A DNA stretch of 64,000 nt from Actinomadura montaniterrae (GTDB taxonomy: Bacteria > Actinomycetota > Actinomycetes > Streptosporangiales > Streptosporangiaceae): assembly GCF_008923365.1 (NCBI RefSeq), contig NZ_WBMR01000031.1, positions 1-64,000 of the forward strand, read 5' to 3'. The notes beneath the pieces were generated by a model. It did no database searches. It saw only the letters and a program-made list of their open reading frames with translations, and had not been told where the DNA came from. This document shows, one piece after another, positions 42,003-49,339 of this stretch. A program made the translations under genes and the position numbers. Position 1 is the stretch's first letter, and each line of letters opens with the position of its first letter.

Positions 42003-42611
42003 ATGACTGATTCCGCTGTTGCCGCCGCGCGCCCCCGGCGGCTGCAAGCCATGTGGTCCTCCGCGCACGCGCCCGCCGCCGGGACGCCGCGCTGGGCGCG
42101 GACCGCCGCGCTGGCCGTCCCGTTCGTCGTGCTGCCGTCCAGCCTGTGGCGGATCGCGGCCGTCGCCCTGCACGTGCCGATCGTCCGGGACACGGGCGGC
42201 GACGAGAGCGGCAACCTGCCGTCCTGGCTGCCGATCGAGCTGTACGTGGTGCTGCTGTCGGTCCTCTCGGAGCTGCTCGCGTTCACGGCCGTCGGGCTGG
42301 TCTCGACATGGGGCGAGGTGTTCCCTAGATGGGTGCCGTTCCTGCGCGGACGGCGCGTGCCGACGCTCGCCGCCGTCGTCCCGGGCGCGATCGGCGCGAC
42401 CATCCTGACGTGCCTGTGGACGTGGGTGTTCGCGATGCTGGCGTTCGGCCGCAACCTGGCGGGCGAACGGCTCGCCGCCGACTCGCCGCTGAACGTCCAC
42501 ACCTGGCAGGGCGCCTTGGTCTTCGTCGCCTACGTCCCGCTGGTCGCCTGGGGGCCGCTGCTCGCGGCCGTCACGTTCGCCTACTACCGCCGCCGCGCCC
42601 AAGGCGCCTGA
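42003..42611 (+). CDS. Four-helix membrane protein, unknown
   Basis: A 202-residue protein, not recognised. Four hydrophobic stretches (ALAVPFVVLPSSLWRIAAVA, IELYVVLLSVLSELLAFTAV, TLAAVVPGAIGATILTCLWT, GALVFVAYVPLVAWGPLLAA) with a short Arg-rich C-terminus. No ribosome-binding site is seen before the ATG and the upstream GC-rich stretch has a weak hairpin. It stands between the NlpC/P60 terminator and the convergent MarR gene. Confidence 0.65.
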   Translation: MTDSAVAAARPRRLQAMWSSAHAPAAGTPRWARTAALAVPFVVLPSSLWRIAAVALHVPIVRDTGGDESGNLPSWLPIELYVVLLSVLSELLAFTAVGLVSTWGEVFPRWVPFLRGRRVPTLAAVVPGAIGATILTCLWTWVFAMLAFGRNLAGERLAADSPLNVHTWQGALVFVAYVPLVAWGPLLAAVTFAYYRRRAQGA

Positions 42612-42672
42612 GAGCAGTCAAGGAGAACGGCGGCCGGCCGGGACGCGCGATCGGGAGGTGAGCCGCGAGCCG

Positions 42673-43101
42673 TCAGTGGGGCTGGCGGGCGCGTAGGAGG
42701 AGGTCTTGGAGTGCGCCGAGTTCGTCCTGGCCGAGGCCGCCTAGGGGTGAGTCTTTCGCGAGCAGTTCGAGCAGGCGCGCGCGCAGGTCGGTGCCGTCGG
42801 GGGTGAGGACGAGCTGCTTGGCGCGGCGGTCCTGCGGGTGCGGGCGGCGCTCGACGAGGCCGCGCTTCTCCAGCTTGTCGACGACGAACGTGGCGTTGGA
42901 CGGCTCGCAGCTCATCCGGTCGGCGAGGTCGCGCATCGTCATCGGCCCGGTCAGCTCGCGGAGCGCGGTGGCCTGGGGGCCGGTGAGCCCGAGCGTCGCG
43001 GCGCGCTCGCGGACGTGCTCCTCGATCTGCCGGGACAGCCCGGTCACCAGCCCGCACAGCTCCCGCTCGGCGGTGGCGGCGAACTCCGGATCGGTGCTCA
43101 T
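42673..43101 (-). CDS. MarR-family transcriptional regulator
   Basis: A 142-residue MarR protein with the usual winged HTH (GPMTMRDLADRMSCEPSNAT then FVVDKLEKRGLVERR) and the wing HPQDRRAKQLVLTPDG. Divergent from the metallo-hydrolase/MFS pair. The perfect 25-bp palindrome at 43116-43140 is just upstream of its ATG, so it should repress itself and the pair. Confidence 0.9.
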   Translation of the reverse strand: MSTDPEFAATAERELCGLVTGLSRQIEEHVRERAATLGLTGPQATALRELTGPMTMRDLADRMSCEPSNATFVVDKLEKRGLVERRPHPQDRRAKQLVLTPDGTDLRARLLELLAKDSPLGGLGQDELGALQDLLLRARQPH

Positions 43102-43115
43102 GGCCCGAGCTTACA

Positions 43116-43140
43116 TCAAGCTGCAATGGTTGCAGCTTGA
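43116..43140. promoter_or_regulatory. MarR operator, 25-bp perfect palindrome
   Basis: TCAAGCTGCAA-TGG-TTGCAGCTTGA: 11-bp perfect arms with a 3-nt centre, 14 bp from the MarR ATG and 69 bp from the divergent hydrolase ATG. Its size fits one MarR dimer. Confidence 0.75.
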
Positions 43141-43209
43141 ATAGTTCTAGTTGTAAGTTTCTCGTCGTGCGGCGGCCGCAGGGCGCGGCCGTGACGAAGG
43201 GAGACAGCC

Positions 43210-44073
43210 ATGCCCACCAGCACGCGGAACCGGCTCGCCACCGAGGCCGGCCCCAGCACGATCCAGCTCGGCGACCTGAAGGTCAGCTACGTCCCGGACG
43301 GCGCCGTCGCGCTCAAGCCCCGGGCCTGGCTGCCGGGCTCGACCGCGGAGTTCTGGGACGCGCACCCCGAGTACCTCGACGCGTCCGGGAACCTCGTCGC
43401 GAGCATCGGCGGGCTGCTGGTCGAGCGCGGCGACCGCGCCCTGCTGATCGACGCGGGCGTCGGGCCCCGGTCCTGGCCCGACGACCCGGCCGAGCCGTTC
43501 GGCGCGGCCCGCGGCGGCGCGCTGCTCGACGGCCTCGCCGCGCTCGGCCGCGACCCCGCGAGCATCGAGGCCGTCGCCGTCACCCACCTGCACAGCGACC
43601 ACGTCGGCTGGCTCTGGCCCGCCGCCCCCGCCTGCCGCCCGCCGTTCGCCGACGCGCGCGTCCTGCTCACCGCTGCGGAATGGGAGCACCGGCACCTGTC
43701 CGGCACGGGGGCCGACATCCTCGACGGGTTCGCCGACCAGGTCGAGACGGTCGCGGGCGGCGAGGAGATCTTCCCCGGCGTCCGGGTCCGGACGACGTAC
43801 GGCCACACCGCCGGGCACGCCACGTACGAGATCGCCTCGGGCGGGCGGCGGCTCATCGCGTTCGGCGACGCGCTGCACAGCCCCGTCCAGATCGACCACC
43901 CGGAGTGGTCCGCCGCGCCCGACCACGACCCGGTGCTGTCCGCCGAGGTCCGCCGCCGGCTCGTCGCCGACCTCGCCGGGCCGGACACCCTCGGCTTCGG
44001 CATCCACTTCGCCGACGTGCAGTTCGGACGGGTCGTCCCCGGCACCCCCGGCTGGCGCCCGGAGTCCCGATGA
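43210..44073 (+). CDS. Metallo-beta-lactamase-fold hydrolase (lactonase-like)
   Basis: A 287-residue MBL-fold hydrolase of the AHL-lactonase or glyoxalase-II-like group. The metal motif H126-x-H128-x-D130-H131 (VTHLHSDHVGW) is present, with GHTAGHATY and FGDALHSPVQI downstream as further ligands. Substrate unknown: lactones, thioesters or phosphotriesters are typical. The stop overlaps the start of an MFS gene by 4 bp (ATGA), so hydrolysis and export are coupled. Controlled by the divergent MarR through the palindrome at 43116. Confidence 0.88.
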   Translation: MPTSTRNRLATEAGPSTIQLGDLKVSYVPDGAVALKPRAWLPGSTAEFWDAHPEYLDASGNLVASIGGLLVERGDRALLIDAGVGPRSWPDDPAEPFGAARGGALLDGLAALGRDPASIEAVAVTHLHSDHVGWLWPAAPACRPPFADARVLLTAAEWEHRHLSGTGADILDGFADQVETVAGGEEIFPGVRVRTTYGHTAGHATYEIASGGRRLIAFGDALHSPVQIDHPEWSAAPDHDPVLSAEVRRRLVADLAGPDTLGFGIHFADVQFGRVVPGTPGWRPESR

Positions 44074-45326
44074 CCCGCCTCGCCCGGCGGCGCTGGCCCG
44101 CGATCATCACCGCCGCGCTCGCCGCGACCGCGGCGGTGATGCCCGGGTTCACGGTCGGTGCGCTCGCCCCGTCCATGCAGGACGCCCTGCACACGAGCAG
44201 GACCACGCTGGGGCTGGCGATGAGCGCGTTCTACGCGGCGAGCGCGCTCGGCTCGCCGGTCGCGAAGCGGCTGGCGGCGAGGCTGCCCGTCCCGGTCGCG
44301 CTGTCCGCGGCGGCCATGGTCGCGTCGCTGTCGATGCTGGCCCTTTCGCGCGCCGGGCACGTCGCGGTCCTCTTCCCGGTGCTGGTCGTCGCGGGGTTCG
44401 CGAACGGGCTCGTCCAGCCCGCCGCCGGGCGCCTCATCGCCGCCCGTGCGCCCGACCGCCGCCGCTCCCTCGCCGCCGGGACGATCGGCGCCGCGCTCGG
44501 CGCCGGCACCCTCGTCCCCGGCCTGCTCGTCGCGCTCGTCGTCCACCCTTACGGCTGGCGCGCCGCGATGGCGATCGCCGGGCTGCTCGCGCTCGCCCCC
44601 GTGGCGCTGGCCCCGCTCACCCGCACGCCCGCGGCGGACCGGCGGCGCACGGCGGCGGCGTCCGCGCCGATGCCGCGCGCCGTCCGGCGGACGCTGGTCC
44701 TGTGGGCCGTCGCGGCGGCGCTGTCCGCGACCGGGAACAACGCGGTGGCCTCGTACTTCGTGCAGCTCGGCGCGCACTCCGGGGTACCGGACGGCCTCAC
44801 CGGCGAACTCCTCGCGTTGAGCGCGGTCATCGCGATCGCGGTCCGGCTGGTCGCGGGCGCGCTCGCCGACCGGGCACCCCGGGGCGACCGCGCGGTCATC
44901 GCGGGGATGATGCTCAGCGGCGCCGCCGGGCTCGCGCTCATCGCGGCCGGGAACCCGGTCGCGTTCCTCGCCGGCGCCGTCCTGGCGTTCTCCGCCGGAT
45001 GGGGCTGGACGGGCCTGCTCCTGTCGGCGGCGCTCCGCCTCCTGCCGGACCGCGCCGAGAACGCGGGCCACACCGTCCAGGTCGGCGTCTACACCGGCGC
45101 GACGATCGCCCCGTTCACGTTCGGTGCCCTGTCGGCGTCGCTCGGCTTCGCGGCCGCCGCGCTGCTCGCCGCGGTGGCCGCCCTCGCCGCCGCGACCCTC
45201 ATGGCCACGACCATCCCGAACCTCTATGACCTGCGGCGAGCCGTCGTCATGCGGCCCGCCATGACGACGGCGCGCCGCGGCTCAGCGTGCGGGGAGGACG
45301 CGGCCGGTCACCGCGCCGAGGCCTAG
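44070..45326 (+). CDS. MFS transporter
   Basis: A 418-residue 12-helix transporter. The conserved loop after helix 2 (SPVAKRLAARLPVPVALSA) and the helix 8-9 loop (RLVAGALADRAPRGDRA) are visible. Coupled to the hydrolase by ATGA, so a drug or metabolite export role is plausible. The C-terminal 45 bp overlap the convergent fahA gene; the last residues (TTARRGSACGEDAAGHRAEA) look like a random read-through tail. Confidence 0.87.
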   Translation: MTRLARRRWPAIITAALAATAAVMPGFTVGALAPSMQDALHTSRTTLGLAMSAFYAASALGSPVAKRLAARLPVPVALSAAAMVASLSMLALSRAGHVAVLFPVLVVAGFANGLVQPAAGRLIAARAPDRRRSLAAGTIGAALGAGTLVPGLLVALVVHPYGWRAAMAIAGLLALAPVALAPLTRTPAADRRRTAAASAPMPRAVRRTLVLWAVAAALSATGNNAVASYFVQLGAHSGVPDGLTGELLALSAVIAIAVRLVAGALADRAPRGDRAVIAGMMLSGAAGLALIAAGNPVAFLAGAVLAFSAGWGWTGLLLSAALRLLPDRAENAGHTVQVGVYTGATIAPFTFGALSASLGFAAAALLAAVAALAAATLMATTIPNLYDLRRAVVMRPAMTTARRGSACGEDAAGHRAEA

Positions 45327-46454
45327 GCGGGCGCCGCCCGGGCCCGGCGCGGTGGCGGAGATGGTGACGGTGTCGCCGTCCTCCAGGAACGTCCGGGGCT
45401 CGCCGCCGACCTCGACCGGCTCCTTCCCGCCCCAGGTCAGCTCGATGAACGCGCCGCGCTGGTCCTTCTCCGGGCCCGACACCGTCCCGGACGCGAACAG
45501 GTCCCCGGTGCGGGACGAGGCGCCGTTCACCGTCATGTGCGCGAGCATCTGCGCGGGCGACCAGTACATCTCCCGGTACGGCGGGCGCGACACGACCTGG
45601 CCGTTCCACTCCACGACGAGGTCGAGGTCCAGGCCCCACGGGTTCTTCTCCCGCAGGTAGGGCAGCGGTTCCGGGTCCTGGAGCGGGGTCGGGACGCGGG
45701 CCGCCTCCAGCGCGAGCAGCGGCACCACCCACGGCGACACCGACGTCGCGAAGCTCTTGCCGAGGAACGGGCCGAGCGGCACGTACTCCCACGCCTGGAC
45801 GTCGCGCGCCGACCAGTCGTTGACCAGCACGACCCCGAACACCCGCTCGGCGAAGTCGTCCACGCCGACCGGCGCGCCGAGCGGCGAGCCGGTCCCGACG
45901 ACGAACCCGACCTCCGCCTCGATGTCGAGGCGGCGGCACGGCCCGTACGTGGGCGCGGCCTCGTCCGGCGCCTTGCGCTGCCCGCTCGGCCGGACGATGC
46001 CGGTCCCGGACGGCACCACGGTGCCCGCGCGGCCGTGGTAGCCGACGGGCAGGTGCTTCCAGTTCGGCATCAGCGGCTCGGCGTCCGGCCGGAACAGCCG
46101 CCCGAGGTTCGACGCGTGGTGCTCGGACGCGTAGAAGTCGACGTAGTCGGCGACCTCGAACGGCAGGTGCAGGGTCACCGTGTCCAGCGCGTGGACGGCG
46201 CCGTCCGGCAGATCGTCCGACACGGCGTCGATGATGTGCTCGCGGACCTCGACCCACCGCTCGTGGCCCTGCTCCATGAACGCGTTGAGCGACGGCCGGG
46301 AGAACACGTCGTCGCCGAGGACGGCGGCGAGGTCCACGACGGAGTCCGCGACCCGGACGCCGACGCGCGGCTCGCCGCCGTCCGGCGCGAACACGCCGTA
46401 CGGCAGGTTGTCGAGCCCGTAGAGCGAACCGTCCGGGATCGGGATGCGGGTCAT
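45282..46454 (-). CDS. fahA: Fumarylacetoacetase
   Basis: A 390-residue enzyme that hydrolyses fumarylacetoacetate to fumarate and acetoacetate, the last step of tyrosine/homogentisate catabolism. Signatures: VDFYASEHHASNLGRLFR, the RLDIEAEVGFVVG metal segment, VLVNDWSARDVQAWEYVPLG and LGKSFATSVSPW. The ATG overlaps the stop of the upstream unassigned gene by 4 bp (ATGA). Full length for the family. Last gene of the hmgA operon. Confidence 0.95.
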   Translation of the reverse strand: MTRIPIPDGSLYGLDNLPYGVFAPDGGEPRVGVRVADSVVDLAAVLGDDVFSRPSLNAFMEQGHERWVEVREHIIDAVSDDLPDGAVHALDTVTLHLPFEVADYVDFYASEHHASNLGRLFRPDAEPLMPNWKHLPVGYHGRAGTVVPSGTGIVRPSGQRKAPDEAAPTYGPCRRLDIEAEVGFVVGTGSPLGAPVGVDDFAERVFGVVLVNDWSARDVQAWEYVPLGPFLGKSFATSVSPWVVPLLALEAARVPTPLQDPEPLPYLREKNPWGLDLDLVVEWNGQVVSRPPYREMYWSPAQMLAHMTVNGASSRTGDLFASGTVSGPEKDQRGAFIELTWGGKEPVEVGGEPRTFLEDGDTVTISATAPGPGGARLGLGAVTGRVLPAR

Positions 46455-47293
46455 GCGTCTTCCTTGATCAGCGAGGCGGGGAGGAGGCCGAGGGCGGCGA
46501 GCTCGGTGAGCGGGTCGGTGATGCTGCACGTGCCGAACGACAGGAAGCGCGCGCGGGCGAAGGACGCGCGCGCCTCGCCGAGTCCGGCGACGCGGGCGGC
46601 GATGGACGCGGCGTCGCGGTCGGCGAGGACCGCGGCGACCTCGGGGACGTCCGCGCCGTGCGTCGCGGCGTCGGCGGCGAGCAGCAGGTTGAGGAATCCG
46701 TGCTGGTGGAAGCCCGTCTCCGGGTCGGTGTTGCGGACCGGGTGGTGCAGCCCGGCGGTCGCCTTGAACGGGACGCCGGCGCGCACGGCGGCGAGGACCG
46801 CGGCGGCCAGCTCGTCCGGCGCGGGGTACAGGTTCGCGTGGACGCCGCCGGTGCGGAACTTCGCGCGGTGCCCGGTCTCGCCGAGCGCGGCGAGGATCGC
46901 GGGACGGCGCTCGTCGCGCGGCACCTCCACGAACACCGGGACGTCGATGCGCTCCAGGCCGCACAGCAGGTCGGCCGCCGTCATCCCGGTCGGCACCGCG
47001 ACCTCGACGGCGTGCACGGCGACGGGCAGGTCCGCGGCGGCCGCGACCGCCCGCGCGGCCTGCGCGGGCCCGTTCGGCGCGGTGATCGACAGGTCGAGCG
47101 GGTCGCCGGTGAGCAGCGGGTGCAGCTGGTCCAGCGCGGTCGCGGGCAGCACGAGCGGCCCGACGAGCGCGGCGTACGGCGCGGACCGGTGCCGGCGGTG
47201 GTCCCGGACGGCGTCGGTGAGCGGCGCGAGGCCGGGCGGGAACACGGCCGCGTCGTCGCACAGGCCGCGCGCGAAGGCGGGCAGGTCGCTCAC
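46451..47293 (-). CDS. Unassigned protein of the homogentisate operon
   Basis: A 280-residue soluble protein of unknown function, coupled to both neighbours by 4-bp overlaps (GTGA with hmgA, ATGA with fahA). Features: FPPGLAPLTDAVRDHRRHR, PYAALVGPLVLPATALDQL, a GLERIDVPVFVEVP strand, GETGHRAKFRTGGVHANLYP and the very conserved-looking KATAGLHHPVRNTDPETGFH. Several His, Arg and acidic residues in these loops could form an active site, and the strand/helix alternation suggests a barrel. It is not of the GST type used by known maleylacetoacetate isomerases, yet sits where that enzyme would be expected. A role as that isomerase is inference. Confidence 0.8.
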   Translation of the reverse strand: MSDLPAFARGLCDDAAVFPPGLAPLTDAVRDHRRHRSAPYAALVGPLVLPATALDQLHPLLTGDPLDLSITAPNGPAQAARAVAAAADLPVAVHAVEVAVPTGMTAADLLCGLERIDVPVFVEVPRDERRPAILAALGETGHRAKFRTGGVHANLYPAPDELAAAVLAAVRAGVPFKATAGLHHPVRNTDPETGFHQHGFLNLLLAADAATHGADVPEVAAVLADRDAASIAARVAGLGEARASFARARFLSFGTCSITDPLTELAALGLLPASLIKEDA

Positions 47294-48492
47294 GGGGTCC
47301 GCCTTCCCGCCCAGGTCCACGCGTATGCGGGATCCTCGCAGGCCAGGCCGCCCTCGCCGAGTTCGAGGGGGCGGAAGGTGTCGACCATGACGGCCAGCTC
47401 GTCGAAGAACTCGGCGCCGATGCCGCGCTCGTACGCGCCGGGCTGCGGACCGTGCGCGAGGCCGCCGGGATGCACCGACACCGAGCCCTGCCCGATGCCG
47501 GACCCCTTGCGCGCCTCGTAGTCGCCGCCGCAGTAGAACATGATCTCGTCGGAGTCGACGTTGGAGTGGTAGTACGGCACCGGGATGGACAGCGGGTGGT
47601 AATCCACCTTGCGCGGGACGAAGTTGCAGACGACGAAGTTGTGGCCCTCGAACACCTGGTGGACGGGCGGCGGCTGGTGGACGCGGCCGGTGATCGGCTC
47701 GAAGTCGTGGACGCTGAACGTGAACGGGTAGAGGCAGCCGTCCCATCCGACGACGTCGAACGGGTGGTTCGCGTAGGTGAAGCGCGTCCCGCCGATGCCG
47801 CGGGACGTGCGGTGTTTGACGAGGACCTCGACGTCGGTGCCGGCGGCGGTGAGGGGCTCGCCGGGGCCGTGCAGGTCGCGCTCGCAGTACGGGGCGTTCT
47901 CCAGGAACTGCCCGAACCGGGACAGGTACCGCTTGGGCGGCGCGACGTGGCCGGTGGCCTCGATGACGTAGGCGCGCAGCGGCTCGTCGCCGGAGCCGGC
48001 GGGCAGCCAGCGGTGCGTGGTCGAGGTCGGGATGACGACGTAGTCGCCCTCCTTGGCGTCGAGCGCGCCGAAGATCGTCTCGACGGTCGCGGCGCCGGAC
48101 TCGACGTAGACGATCTCGTCGCCGGTCGCATTGCGGTACAGCGGCGACTCGGCCGCGGCCACGACGTAGGAGAGCCGGACGTCGGCGTTGCCGAGGATCA
48201 GCCGGCGGCCCGTGACGGCGTCGGTCCCCGCCCAGGCCTCCTTGGGGAACAGGTCGTGGAGCCGGAGGTGGCGCGGCTTGAGCGGCTGGTTCGGCGTGGT
48301 GGACGGGTCGGGCACGTCCCAGGGGCGCGAGTCGACGATCGCGGACGGGATCTCGCGGTGGTACAGCAGCGACGAGTCGGAGGAGAAGCCCTCCTCGCCC
48401 ATCAGCTCCTCGAAGTAGAGCCGGCCGGACGCGTCCCGGTGCTGGGTGTGCCGTTTCGGCGGCACGTCGCCGACCCGCCGATAGTGCGCCAT
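47290..48492 (-). CDS. hmgA: Homogentisate 1,2-dioxygenase
   Basis: A 400-residue cupin dioxygenase that opens the homogentisate ring to maleylacetoacetate with Fe(II). Metal and active-site blocks: PPPVHQVFEGHNFVVCNFVP, YYHSNVDSDEIMFYCGGDYE and VSVHPGGLAHGPQPG, plus an N-terminal cupin-like half (GDEIVYVESGAATVE). Somewhat shorter than the proteobacterial type, as usual for actinobacteria. GGGAGGCGAGGG precedes the ATG. First gene of the operon with the unassigned gene and fahA. An AT-rich AGTAAACGCATTAAT stretch just upstream may hold the regulator site. Confidence 0.93.
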   Translation of the reverse strand: MAHYRRVGDVPPKRHTQHRDASGRLYFEELMGEEGFSSDSSLLYHREIPSAIVDSRPWDVPDPSTTPNQPLKPRHLRLHDLFPKEAWAGTDAVTGRRLILGNADVRLSYVVAAAESPLYRNATGDEIVYVESGAATVETIFGALDAKEGDYVVIPTSTTHRWLPAGSGDEPLRAYVIEATGHVAPPKRYLSRFGQFLENAPYCERDLHGPGEPLTAAGTDVEVLVKHRTSRGIGGTRFTYANHPFDVVGWDGCLYPFTFSVHDFEPITGRVHQPPPVHQVFEGHNFVVCNFVPRKVDYHPLSIPVPYYHSNVDSDEIMFYCGGDYEARKGSGIGQGSVSVHPGGLAHGPQPGAYERGIGAEFFDELAVMVDTFRPLELGEGGLACEDPAYAWTWAGRRTP

Positions 48493-48599
48493 GGGTCCCT
48501 CGCCTCCCGCAGATGATTAATGCGTTTACTATCTCCCTGCGACACTACGGCTCCCGGCGGGCCGAGGAAAGGCCCCGGTTCCGGCCACGGAGACGATCG

Positions 48600-48667
48600 G
48601 CGGAGCGGCGAGCGGCGGCGCGGCGAGTCGGCGGAGCGGCGAGCGTGGGCCCCGCGGAGCGGCGAGC
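48600..48667. repeat. Three direct copies of a 14-bp unit upstream of hmgA
   Basis: GCGGAGCGGCGAGC occurs at 48600-48613, 48631-48644 and 48654-48667, with variable spacing, in the 199-bp gap between hmgA and the upstream MarR gene. The gap is otherwise low-complexity GC-rich. Origin by slippage is likely. Confidence 0.85.
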
Positions 48668-48691
48668 CGGCGGGCCGGGCGGGCCCGCGGG

Positions 48692-49222
48692 TCAGCTCCG
48701 CTCGCGGACGTCGAACGCGTGCCGGCCCTCGATCAGCTTGTCCAGCAGCATGATCAGCATCCGCTGCTCGGTCTCGGTGAGCACGCCCGCCCACTGCCGC
48801 TCCCGCTCGTGCTGGCCGGCGAAGATCTCCAGCATCCGGCGGCGGCCGTCCTCGGTCAGCGACAGGATCACCGAGCGGCCGTCCCGCTCGCCCGGCGTCC
48901 GCACCATCAGCCCGTCCGCGACCAGCGTCTTCGCCAGGTTCGACACGGCGGCGCGGCTCATCCCGGCGAGCGTGGCGGCGCGGCCCGGCTCCAGCGGCCC
49001 GGCGAGCCAGGTCACGAACAGCAGCCGGAACCCTGCCCAGGAGTGCCCGCGCGGCCGGTGCACCGTGGACTCCAGGTCGTAGGTGACGATCGCGGACGCC
49101 CGGTTCAGCGTCAGCAGCAGCCGGGTCGCGAGCCGGTGCGGGAAGCCGAACTCGTCCGCCAGCCGGCCGCCGGCGAGATCGACGAACGACCAGAAGTCCA
49201 GGTCCGCGCGCTCGTCGTCCAT
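48692..49222 (-). CDS. MarR-family transcriptional regulator
   Basis: A 176-residue MarR protein with a longer N-terminal extension than average: winged HTH AATLAGMSRAAVSNLAKTLV, then ADGLMVRTPGERDGRSVILS. It lies upstream of hmgA on the same strand, 199 bp away, and divergent from the ThDP enzyme gene. It could control the homogentisate operon, the ThDP gene, or both; position favours the divergent gene through the AGTGAT-N10-ATCACT site, while aromatic catabolism is a classic MarR target. Confidence 0.87.
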   Translation of the reverse strand: MDDERADLDFWSFVDLAGGRLADEFGFPHRLATRLLLTLNRASAIVTYDLESTVHRPRGHSWAGFRLLFVTWLAGPLEPGRAATLAGMSRAAVSNLAKTLVADGLMVRTPGERDGRSVILSLTEDGRRRMLEIFAGQHERERQWAGVLTETEQRMLIMLLDKLIEGRHAFDVRERS

Positions 49223-49253
49223 GGCCGCCAGCCTAGCCGCGGGCGGCCGCCGA

Positions 49254-49275
49254 AGTGATACAGACTTTGATCACT
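49254..49275. promoter_or_regulatory. Candidate MarR operator
   Basis: AGTGAT-N10-ATCACT, with perfect 6-bp arms, 31 bp from the MarR start and 65 bp from the ThDP enzyme start. Spacing fits a MarR dimer. Confidence 0.5.
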
Positions 49276-49339
49276 CTGCGACGTGTCGCCGGGACGATCA
49301 TGGGCACGTCTCCCTGTGCAGTCGGCGAGTGGGGGGATC

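Noticed and set aside
48600..48667. CRISPR or iteron-type repeats upstream of hmgA
   Set aside because: Only three 14-bp copies with irregular spacing, in low-complexity GC-rich DNA.
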